A DNA stretch of 43,963 nucleotides. Source: Myxococcales bacterium (GTDB taxonomy: Bacteria > Myxococcota_A > Polyangia > Palsa-1104 > JAEUJZ01). Each line of letters opens with the position of its first letter. Within the stretch, counting starts at the first letter, position 1. The translations under genes were made by a program, and so were the position numbers. Under the pieces are notes generated by a model, which saw only the letters and a list, made by a program, of their open reading frames with translations, had not been told where the DNA came from and ran no database searches. Below, piece after piece: positions 8,242-14,754 of the stretch. The stretch is taken from contig JAEUKA010000079.1 of the NCBI GenBank assembly GCA_016794465.1, positions 1 through 43,963 of the forward strand, read 5' to 3'.

Positions 8242-9317
8242 TGCAGCCCATGCCTTCCGATTCGCGACGGACCTGGGTTTCGGCTTCGCTGGCGGTGCTG
8301 CTGACGGGATCGGCGGTCGCCCACGCAGCCGAGCCGCAGGTGGGGGTGCGCTCGCTGGCGATGGGTGACAGCCTGCGGGCGATGGCCACCCAGAGCGAAG
8401 GGATGCTGCTCAATCCCTCGGGTCTGGCGCTGACCAAGCAGTTTCAGGCGACCGGCTTTTACAGCCTGCGCTTGCCGTCGTTTGGGCACTTTCTCCACGC
8501 CTCGCTGTCCGACTCGATCACCAACCGGCACTTTGCACTCGGGCTCTACTACAACTACCTGACCGAGAAGCCGCGCTTTGCGTTTCGGCTGCGCAGCGGC
8601 GGCGAGGCCTTCACCCAGCTCGTCCAAGGGGCCGAGATTGTCCGCACCGGCCACGAGTCCGGCACCGCGCTGGCGATTCCCATCGGCGAGCGCTTCACCC
8701 TGGGGGCCAGCCTCAAGTACGGCTACTACACGCTGCGGGCGCAGCTCGGTCCGGACATGGCGCCGCCCGGTCAGACCGCCGCCGACAGCCGCATCGATCG
8801 GGAAAACAGCGTGGACCTCGGCTCGGTCGATCACGTCGTGACCTTTGACATCGGCGCCACGGTGCGACCGTTTGCCGGCCTGCACATCGGCGTGGTCGGG
8901 CAGAACCTGTGGCCCCATGGGGTCGAGATGCCCACCTTGCTCGGGATTGGCCTCGGCTATCAGCTGGGAGAGCGGCTGCTCTTGGCCGCCGACACCGTGA
9001 TAAACTTCACCGGTCAGCAGACGTGCATCGACATGAGCGGTACCACCTGCACGGAGACGGCTCGCAAGACCACGGTGCGCTTCGGCCTCGGGGGAGAGTA
9101 CGCCATTGCCGGTCGGGTGCCGCTGCGGCTTGGCTACCTGTATGACAACGACCTGCGCGCGCATCACACCACCTTTGGGCTGGGTTTCATCAGCCGCGAC
9201 CCCGGCTTTGCGATTGATGTGTCGGTGCGGCAGCGCGTCAGCGGCGGGTCCGAGACAGTGCTGCTCATCGGCCTGCGCATCTTGCGCGGTGACGGCCCAA
9301 GCGAGGCCAGTCAGTAA
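8238..9317 (+). CDS. Predicted outer-membrane beta-barrel protein, PorV/UPF0164-like
   Basis: This 359-residue protein has a signal peptide ending near AVAHAAEP. The mature protein begins VGVRSLAMGDSLRAM, followed by EGMLLNPSGLAL, the pattern seen at the start of PorV/PorQ and UPF0164-type barrels (an N-terminal plug next to the membrane). Alternating aromatic strands fill the rest, and it ends in a strand pair (ETVLLIGLRILRG). Two or three Met codons lie close together (8238, 8241, 8250). The first overlaps the upstream stop and the last gives the shortest signal peptide. The C-terminal stop overlaps the sigma-factor ATG by one base. It may be the envelope component whose state the downstream sigma factor reports, which is inference. 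Confidence 0.75.
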   Translation: MMQPMPSDSRRTWVSASLAVLLTGSAVAHAAEPQVGVRSLAMGDSLRAMATQSEGMLLNPSGLALTKQFQATGFYSLRLPSFGHFLHASLSDSITNRHFALGLYYNYLTEKPRFAFRLRSGGEAFTQLVQGAEIVRTGHESGTALAIPIGERFTLGASLKYGYYTLRAQLGPDMAPPGQTAADSRIDRENSVDLGSVDHVVTFDIGATVRPFAGLHIGVVGQNLWPHGVEMPTLLGIGLGYQLGERLLLAADTVINFTGQQTCIDMSGTTCTETARKTTVRFGLGGEYAIAGRVPLRLGYLYDNDLRAHHTTFGLGFISRDPGFAIDVSVRQRVSGGSETVLLIGLRILRGDGPSEASQ

Positions 9318-9904
9318 TGGACCTCCGGGACGAAGGCGAGCTGATTCGGCGGCTCCAGCAGCATGACGAGAAGGCGTTCCAAAAGTGCGTCAAGCTCTAC
9401 CAAGCCAAGGTCTATGGCCTGGTGTTTCGCATGCTCGGCAGCCAGGCCGAGGCCGAGGATGTCTCGCAAGAGGTCTTCGTCACCGTCTTCAAGTCGATTG
9501 ACAGCTTTCGCGGCGACTCGAAGTTTTCGACCTGGCTGTACCGGATTGCCGCCAACCACTGCAAAAACCGCATCAAGTACCTCAAGCGGCGCGCCCACAA
9601 GCAGACCGGCGAGCTGGATGATGCGGCGGAGCGGGAGCTGCTCGGCTCGGCGCACAGCACGCTCGGGCAGAAGCAGGCCAGTCCGGTCGAGGCGCTCGAA
9701 GGCCAGCAGCTCGGGCACATTGTCCAGCGGGCGATCACCAAGCTCGACGAAGAGCACCGCCTGCTGCTGGTGCTGCGCGATGTCGAAGAGCTGTCCTACG
9801 AAGAGATCATGCAGGTGACAGGCTTGGCCGAAGGCACCGTCAAGTCACGGCTGCATCGGGCGCGGCTGGTCCTCAAAGAAGAGATCGCGCGCCACACCAA
9901 GTAA
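9317..9904 (+). CDS. ECF RNA polymerase sigma factor
   Basis: This 195-residue group IV sigma factor has region 2 (about 25-95) with AEDVSQEVFVTVF, the DSFRGDSKFSTWLYRIAAN recognition stretch and a basic patch CKNRIKYLKRR. A linker of about 35 residues is followed by region 4 (about 135-190) with LSYEEIMQVTGLAEGTVKSRLHRAR, the helix-turn-helix that reads the -35 element. It has the usual length for RpoE/SigW-like factors. The start ATG shares a base with the previous stop (TAATG). It is probably held inactive by the small membrane protein encoded 33 bases downstream. Confidence 0.95.
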   Translation: MDLRDEGELIRRLQQHDEKAFQKCVKLYQAKVYGLVFRMLGSQAEAEDVSQEVFVTVFKSIDSFRGDSKFSTWLYRIAANHCKNRIKYLKRRAHKQTGELDDAAERELLGSAHSTLGQKQASPVEALEGQQLGHIVQRAITKLDEEHRLLLVLRDVEELSYEEIMQVTGLAEGTVKSRLHRARLVLKEEIARHTK

Positions 9905-9937
9905 GGCGCCGCAGAGAGCAGCGGAGTAGCGGAGTAG

Positions 9938-10258
9938 ATGATGAGCGAGCCAGTCGGAACCAAACCAGCAGCGCCCGAGCCGCAAGTGCCCGAGCCCAGC
10001 CCGCCCAGCCCCGCCGAAGCCGAGCAGACCGCCGCCGAGCTGCGATCGCTCCTGTCCGGGCTGGGGACGGTCGAGCCGCCGACCGATCTGTCCGAAAAGG
10101 TGCCGCAGATCATCGAGCGACGCTCCCGAGGGCGCTTCTTTGGTCGCCGCCGGCTCTTCGATCGGATTCCCTTTGTGTGGGTGTCGCTGCTGATGCTGAT
10201 CACGACCGCCCTGCTCTACGCCGTCCTGCGCATGGCCCCCGCCGTCTTCTCGCCCTAA
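9938..10258 (+). CDS. Small one-TM protein, putative anti-sigma factor
   Basis: This 106-residue protein has a Pro/Glu-rich N-terminus, a short amphipathic segment (AEQTAAELRSLLSGL), a basic stretch (ERRSRGRFFGRRRLF) and one membrane helix (about 79-99, PFVWVSLLMLITTALLYAVL). Position after an ECF sigma gene and cytoplasmic N-terminal topology fit an anti-sigma factor. However, it lacks the His-x3-Cys-x2-Cys zinc motif of ZAS proteins and has almost no extracytoplasmic domain. The ribosome-site region is duplicated: GCGGAGTA occurs at 9921-9928 and 9929-9936. ATG 9938 and ATG 9941 are both possible starts. A simple membrane tether for the sigma factor is the best guess. Confidence 0.65.
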   Translation: MMSEPVGTKPAAPEPQVPEPSPPSPAEAEQTAAELRSLLSGLGTVEPPTDLSEKVPQIIERRSRGRFFGRRRLFDRIPFVWVSLLMLITTALLYAVLRMAPAVFSP

Positions 10259-10278
10259 CCGCCCAAAACCAACCTCCA

Positions 10279-10488
10279 CCTTGGTCGGGAGCCGGTCACC
10301 CGGTCAAAAAGAAGCCGGCTCCTTGGTCTAGAGCCGGTTGCCTGGTCAAAAAGAAGCCGGCTCCTTGGTCCAGTGCCGGTCTACCGGTCAAAAAGAAGCC
10401 AGCTCCTTGGTCCAGCGCCGCTCTTCCGGTCCAAAAGAAGCCAGCTCCTTGGTCCAGAGCCGGTCTACCGGTCCAAAAGAAGCCGGCT
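10279..10488. repeat. Tandem array of five 42-bp repeats
   Basis: Units begin with CCTTGGTC at 10279, 10321, 10363, 10405 and 10447, with an exact 42-base period. Each unit has CCTTGGTC, a GAGCCGGT-type block, a CCGGTC block and an AAAAGAAGCC block. In several units the previous unit's CCGGCTC pairs with the next GAGCCGG, so each can form a hairpin. The period is a whole number of codons, and both strands stay open (a KKPAPWS-type repeat on plus, ALDQGAGFF-type on minus), but there is no convincing start or ribosome site, so I treat it as a non-coding minisatellite. It starts 20 bases after the putative anti-sigma gene. There are no unique spacers, so it is not CRISPR. Confidence 0.85.
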
Positions 10489-10516
10489 GGCTTCTCGGAT
10501 GCCGGTGAAGCGGTGT

Positions 10517-10729
10517 CTACGCAGCCGCGATGAGTACGTCGGCGGGGGAGGTCGCCGTAGCGGCTTGGACCAGCAAGCGGTCGAGCAGCGCCAGGTCGCG
10601 ACAGGCCAAGATCTTCTGGCGCACCGCCTCCGGCACCACCATGGGACAAAGCTTGGGCGCCTTCAGACGGTGGCTCTCGTCAGTGACCTTGACAAAGCGG
10701 GTACAGCCATGGTCATTTCGGGACGCATC
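10517..10729 (-). pseudogene. C-terminal remnant of a possible Rpn/DUF4351-like gene
   Basis: The minus frame ending at TAG 10519-10517 encodes HRLKAPKLCPMV, then AVRQKILACRDLALLDRLL and TSPADVL. This resembles the C-terminal tail common in Rpn/DUF4351-type nuclease-transposase proteins of myxobacteria, which I know from memory. Upstream of about 10730 the frame continues but the sequence becomes AT-rich and unrelated, where the TIGR04255 cassette begins. I infer that cassette insertion removed the 5' part. The family assignment is tentative. Confidence 0.4.
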
Positions 10730-10751
10730 TCGACAAAGGAAAGCACTTACT

Positions 10752-11540
10752 ATGGGCTGGCAGCTTGAAAAGAGTAACCACAAGGTTTTTGAAAAGAACA
10801 CGCTTGTAGTAGTCGCTAGTCAATTGCGGTTTCATCCAATTCTCCTGATCAAGGATGGCAAACATATTGCTGAATTTCAGGAGAAAATCCGATCTCGCTT
10901 TCCAATTTTCTCCGAGCAAATAGCTCGGGTAATCGTTAGCCAACCGAATCCTAGCGACGGTGAGGTTAAAATAGAAACATTAGAAGAGAAACAGTATCTG
11001 TTTAAGAAGGAAGATGGCTCTACTACAATCCTGCTAAGTTCGAGTTCTTTGGCTCTTGAGAACAGAAATCACGAAGAACGAAGCCAATTGATTTCTGATT
11101 TTGATATGGCCATCAATGCATTGCTGGCCATATATGCACCAGTTTCTGCACGGAGGATTGGCCTCCGGTATGTAAATGTAATTGACAAAAGCAAAATATC
11201 TGGCGATTTGGGAAGAGAAGTTAATTGGGCTCAATTGATCACTGAGAAGTTTCTAACTTGCCCAGAAGGAATGGTTAACCTAGAAAATACTTTGTTTTAC
11301 AGCGAATTCACGTCACCTATGCCAGAACCTTTGTTGGGAGCTATGACATTGCGTTACGGACTGATCCGAGCATCAGATCCAGTAGTGAAATTTCGATTTG
11401 ATACGGATCGGTATCTTGAGGGCGCGTTTGACGTTAGTTCTACTAGCGAAAAGATAACATCCTTTGCAGATGATATTTTTTCCTTATTTATTTCCGCCGC
11501 TGGACCGGAGCTTCAAACTTGGATGAAAGCCAAGGAGTAG
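10752..11540 (+). CDS. TIGR04255 family protein
   Basis: The 262-residue protein matches the TIGR04255 layout: an N-terminal strand pair with SQLRFHPI followed by FQEKIRSRFPIF, a central LLAIYAPVSARRIGLRYVNVI (the most recognisable part, a Gly-Leu-Arg-Tyr-x-Asn core), and a C-terminal helix (FADDIFSLFISAAGPELQTWM). The family is sporadically distributed and has no established biochemistry. ATG 10752 is chosen because the frame upstream is high-GC sequence belonging to the remnant on the other strand. Bases 10861-10920 contain 23 G/C of 60, against 38 of 60 in a dnaB stretch (13201-13260), supporting recent acquisition. It heads a three-gene cassette. The next gene begins 4 bases after its stop. 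Confidence 0.8.
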   Translation: MGWQLEKSNHKVFEKNTLVVVASQLRFHPILLIKDGKHIAEFQEKIRSRFPIFSEQIARVIVSQPNPSDGEVKIETLEEKQYLFKKEDGSTTILLSSSSLALENRNHEERSQLISDFDMAINALLAIYAPVSARRIGLRYVNVIDKSKISGDLGREVNWAQLITEKFLTCPEGMVNLENTLFYSEFTSPMPEPLLGAMTLRYGLIRASDPVVKFRFDTDRYLEGAFDVSSTSEKITSFADDIFSLFISAAGPELQTWMKAKE

Positions 11541-11544
11541 GGAC

Positions 11545-11916
11545 ATGTTAGACTTGACCAGTTGGGCGTTGAGCAGTCTCTTGTACGCAGCGGATGGTGA
11601 GTTGCGACTAAGCAGTGAGTCGAGTCGTCCTCGTATTGTTCGTGTTCTCACAGCTCCGGAGCAGACAGCCCTGCCACCAGAGCTGTCCTGGGTCGATATC
11701 ACGGCGAGCACGTTAGCTGCTCCCATCTCACCGGAATCTAGTTCCGTTTCTGCTTCAAACCTGGATACGCATCCAACGATGAGGGTGCTTGAAGATTCCA
11801 TTATGCTCATCGGTAGTATGTCTGGCATTCCAATCAACCAGGAGCATGATGAACTGGTCTCCAAGCGCTTGAATCAGCGCATGACTGGGCGCACACGCAG
11901 ACTTATCAAATCGTAA
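11545..11916 (+). CDS. Unrecognised 123-aa protein, middle gene of TIGR04255 cassette
   Basis: No family is recognised. It has a short N-terminal helix (LTSWALSSLLYAADGEL), a Ser/Pro-rich middle with little predicted structure, and a basic C-terminal tail (KRLNQRMTGRTRRLIKS) that could contact nucleic acid. There is no signal peptide. The ribosome site AAGGAG overlaps the stop of the TIGR04255 gene, and its own TAA is followed at once by ATG, so the three genes should be co-translated. Its small size and position between two larger genes would fit an adaptor or antitoxin-like partner, but nothing in the sequence proves this. Confidence 0.7.
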   Translation: MLDLTSWALSSLLYAADGELRLSSESSRPRIVRVLTAPEQTALPPELSWVDITASTLAAPISPESSSVSASNLDTHPTMRVLEDSIMLIGSMSGIPINQEHDELVSKRLNQRMTGRTRRLIKS

Positions 11917-11928
11917 ATGGAGTATTTG

Positions 11929-12486
11929 ATGAACGAGCGCTGGCCTCCGATTTACGACTATGCGGAATTGCTTGCTACTATTAAGGATCTAATTAAAAAT
12001 GATCGGCTCACTAGTCAGTTCTTTGAATCTAAATTGGACACTGAGAAATCATTCTTTCAAGGAGACATTTTGCACCTCCGTGCTCCTTTTGCATACCTGA
12101 ACCAAGATGCGCAAGCAGAAGCGATTGATGAAAATTCCGGTTACTGGCTTTTATTATCGAATTCATGCGATTTGGACAGAAAATTAGATGAAGTTCCGTG
12201 GGCGCAGATAGTGCCCATTGAGTTGTTTGATGATTTACCTAAAGAGGAGATAGAGAAATACAAGAGTTACCAACTGTCGCGTGCATTTTATATCCCAGAA
12301 TGGAGCGGTGACGTAGCAGGACAACATGGCATTGCCGACTTCTGTAGACCAGTAACTATTAGCCGCGAAGGCGTTTTTTCGCATGCAACAGTGGTTGCAA
12401 GACTAACACGATATAGCTGGATATTATTGCACAGTTGTTTAGTGAGATATCTTGCACGTGACGACGGTCGGCGCGATCCCAGTTAA
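11929..12486 (+). CDS. Unrecognised 185-aa protein with SNSCDL motif, last gene of cassette
   Basis: The start at ATG 11929 is preferred because GGAG at 11919-11922 lies 6 bases upstream; ATG 11917 directly after the previous stop gives four extra residues. The protein has an N-terminal helical segment (YAELLATIKDLIKNDRL), then SFFQGDIL, a buried-looking YWLLLSNSCDLDRK followed by WAQIVPIEL, and a C-terminal segment (SHATVVARLTRYSWILLHSCLVRYL). An SN/Q-x-C-D-L pattern occurs in several uncharacterised proteins of mobile gene neighbourhoods, as I recall, but I cannot name the family. It is AT-rich like the first gene. The cassette ends here and GC-rich DNA resumes within about 20 bases. Confidence 0.7.
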   Translation: MNERWPPIYDYAELLATIKDLIKNDRLTSQFFESKLDTEKSFFQGDILHLRAPFAYLNQDAQAEAIDENSGYWLLLSNSCDLDRKLDEVPWAQIVPIELFDDLPKEEIEKYKSYQLSRAFYIPEWSGDVAGQHGIADFCRPVTISREGVFSHATVVARLTRYSWILLHSCLVRYLARDDGRRDPS

Positions 12487-12548
12487 CCAGTTAGATCTTC
12501 CATGAACCGCGGCCGCGAAGGCGGCGGGCCTTGGTGTAGAGTGCCGTC

Positions 12549-14027
12549 GTGTCTACCAAGCGCTTTTCTGGAGCTGACCGTGCGGCGACTTCCCTTGGCC
12601 TTGGCCCCGGCGGTGGCGTCGCTGTCCACACCTCGCCCCCCGGCGGCACAGGCCCAGGACCGCTGCGCCGCGTCCTGCCGCACAGCGAGGATGCCGAAGA
12701 GTCGGTGATCGGCGGGCTGCTGTTCTCTGGGCGGGCGATGACGCTGGTCGGCGACATCATCAACGCGGACGACTTTTACGACGCCAAGAACGAAGCCATC
12801 TACGCCGCGATTGTCGATCTCGACCAGCGCTCGCGACCAGTGGACCTGATCACCGTGGCCGAGCAGATGCGGCAGAGCGGCACGCTGTCGAAGCTGGCGG
12901 CGCACGGCAGTGAAGCGTACCTGGCAGAGCTGCTGAACAAGGTCGCCACGGTCGAAAACATCGCCCACCACGCGCGGATCGTGCGGGAGAAGGCGACGGC
13001 GCGGCGGCTGATCTTGGCGGCGTCGGCGATTCAGGAGCGTGGCTACTCCGAGGAGGTCGATGTCGATGGCTACATCGATCAGGCGCAGCAAGCGGTGTTC
13101 GAGATTGCCAATCGCTCCAATCGGCAGAGCTACGAGCCGGTGCGGCGGGTGCTCCACAACGCGATCAAGGCGCTGGAGCTGCGCTTTTCGCGCAAGCAGG
13201 CGGTGACGGGCGTGGCGACCGACTACCTGAAGTTCGATGAGATGACGGCGGGGTTTCAGCCCGGTGATCTGGTGATCATTGCGGCGCGACCGTCGATGGG
13301 AAAGACCGCGTTTGTGATGAACTGCGCCCAGAACGCGGCGCTCAACCACGGGATTCCGACGCTGGTGTTCTCGCTGGAAATGTCCAAGGAGTCGCTGATT
13401 GAGCGCGTGCTCTGTAGCGAGGCGCGGGTCGAGTCGCAGAAGCTCCGCTCGGGGTTTTTGGAGACGCGCGACTGGATTGGCATCACCAAGGCGGCGGGTC
13501 GGATTGCCGAGGCGCCGATGTGGATCGATGACAGTGGCTCGCCCTCGCTGATGGAGATTCGCGCCAAGTGTCGGCGCTGGCGGTCGGACACGTCGGTCTT
13601 CCCGCAGGGGATCGAGCAGCTGGGGCTGGTGGTGGTGGACTATCTACAGCTGGTCCACGGCACGCCGCAGGGTCGCGAGCAGAACCGCGAGCGCGAGATC
13701 AGCGAGATCTCACGCGGATTCAAGGCGCTGGCCAAAGAGCTGAAGGTGCCGGTGGTGGCGCTGTCGCAGCTCAATCGCTCGGTCGAGTCGCGGGCGGACA
13801 AGCGACCGATGGCGTCGGATCTGCGCGAGTCGGGCGCGATCGAGCAGGACGCCGACGTGATCTGCTTTATCTACCGCGATGAGTTCTACAACAAAGAGAC
13901 GCCGGACCGGGGCGTGGCCGAGATCATCATCGGCAAGCAGCGCAACGGCCCGACCGGCACCGCGCGCCTCAACTTCCAGAGCCAGTACACCCGCTTCGAG
14001 AACCTCGCCGAAGACCGCAGCGAGTAA
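12549..14027 (+). CDS. dnaB: Replicative DNA helicase DnaB
   Basis: This 492-residue ring helicase unwinds DNA ahead of the replisome and recruits primase. The N-terminal collar domain begins at about residue 45 (PHSEDAEESVIGGLL). The RecA-like C-terminal domain has Walker A ARPSMGKTAF, LVFSLEMSKESL, Walker B LVVVDYLQLV, ALSQLNRSVESR and SDLRESGAIEQDADVI. GTG 12549 is the likely start but leaves a Gly/Pro-rich, probably disordered leader of about 40 residues, which is longer than usual. A later start cannot be excluded. There is no intein. The TIGR04255 cassette ends 62 bases upstream, so the native promoter region of dnaB may have been displaced. It converges with the SMI1-like gene. Confidence 0.95.
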   Translation: MSTKRFSGADRAATSLGLGPGGGVAVHTSPPGGTGPGPLRRVLPHSEDAEESVIGGLLFSGRAMTLVGDIINADDFYDAKNEAIYAAIVDLDQRSRPVDLITVAEQMRQSGTLSKLAAHGSEAYLAELLNKVATVENIAHHARIVREKATARRLILAASAIQERGYSEEVDVDGYIDQAQQAVFEIANRSNRQSYEPVRRVLHNAIKALELRFSRKQAVTGVATDYLKFDEMTAGFQPGDLVIIAARPSMGKTAFVMNCAQNAALNHGIPTLVFSLEMSKESLIERVLCSEARVESQKLRSGFLETRDWIGITKAAGRIAEAPMWIDDSGSPSLMEIRAKCRRWRSDTSVFPQGIEQLGLVVVDYLQLVHGTPQGREQNREREISEISRGFKALAKELKVPVVALSQLNRSVESRADKRPMASDLRESGAIEQDADVICFIYRDEFYNKETPDRGVAEIIIGKQRNGPTGTARLNFQSQYTRFENLAEDRSE

Positions 14028-14039
14028 CCGCCCGCTTGG

Positions 14040-14564
14040 CTATTCGTCCGTCGCTTCGTCCGTCGCTTCGTCCGTCGCTTCGCCCGTGAACTCGATCGAC
14101 TCCGTGAGGAGCCAGTCCCACATGACGGCGCTCCGTACCTCGCGATACTTGTCTTCTGGATCGACGATCACGAGCTGTCCGACTCGGCCCTCGCTGGCGG
14201 GATGGTTGTCATACGCCAGGAACGTGGAGTCCCCGCCATCCAGAATCGGGAACCAGTCGGGCAGGAAGTAGGCGTCGCGCGCGCCGTCGATTCCCTCGCA
14301 GCCCGAGTCGGTCTTTGCAAGCTCCAGGCTGAGCTGCCAGCTTGCGAGCAGGCCGTCGAGCGACAGCAGCCGATAGCCGCCATCGAACACGACGCCCGCG
14401 ACCCCATTGGTGATACGGAACAGCGCCGCCAGCTCTGCCGGCAGAGGCCGTCCCAGTGCTTGCTCCGCTGCGGCAAGCTGCTGCTCGGTTGCGGGTGTCA
14501 GGGTCCCGCCCACGTTCTGAATGCGCGCCGCCAGCTGCTGGGCTCTCGATGCTAGGTCCTTCAT
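14040..14564 (-). CDS. SMI1/KNR4 family protein
   Basis: This 174-residue cytoplasmic protein starts at ATG 14564; the frame is open further upstream without support. LTPATEQQLAAAEQALGRPLP followed by LAALFRITNGVAGVVFDGGYRLL is the N-terminal signature of SMI1/KNR4 (SUKH) proteins, with WFPILDGGDSTFLAYD and GQLVIVDPED following. Many SUKH proteins are immunity proteins for polymorphic toxins, but no toxin gene is next to it here. The last residues (EATD repeats, acidic) are encoded by 12-bp tandem repeats, so tail length may vary between strains. Confidence 0.85.
   Translation of the reverse strand: MKDLASRAQQLAARIQNVGGTLTPATEQQLAAAEQALGRPLPAELAALFRITNGVAGVVFDGGYRLLSLDGLLASWQLSLELAKTDSGCEGIDGARDAYFLPDWFPILDGGDSTFLAYDNHPASEGRVGQLVIVDPEDKYREVRSAVMWDWLLTESIEFTGEATDEATDEATDE
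14044..14079. repeat. Three 12-bp tandem repeats inside the SMI1-like gene
   Basis: TCGTCCGTCGCT occurs three times in a row (14044, 14056, 14068) with a degenerate fourth unit at 14080. On the minus strand each unit adds four residues, giving an ATDE tail. The in-frame period means slippage would change tail length without breaking the protein. Confidence 0.85.
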
Positions 14565-14754
14565 GTTTCCATGATGCCCAACTTCGCAGCAGAGCAGCAG
14601 CGGATTGTGCCGATGGAGCCTGGGTCTTGAAGACAAGGGTCGATTGGGGGGCGTTGAAAAACTCGACAGCAGCATTCGACAAGGCGCGGCAGACGGCGGG
14701 GGAACGACTCCGGTAGCGTGGACGGTCAGGCGGTCGCACAAAAAGGAGCGAACG

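Noticed and set aside
10279..10488. A CRISPR array
   Set aside because: Units are contiguous 42-bp repeats with no unique spacers, and no cas gene is nearby.
10177..10533. A plus-strand protein made of KKPAPWS-type 14-residue repeats
   Set aside because: The frame starts inside the putative anti-sigma gene with no ribosome site. The open frame follows from a repeat period divisible by three.
12549..14027. An intein in dnaB
   Set aside because: Walker A and following motifs are contiguous and the protein has normal length; no splice motifs are present.
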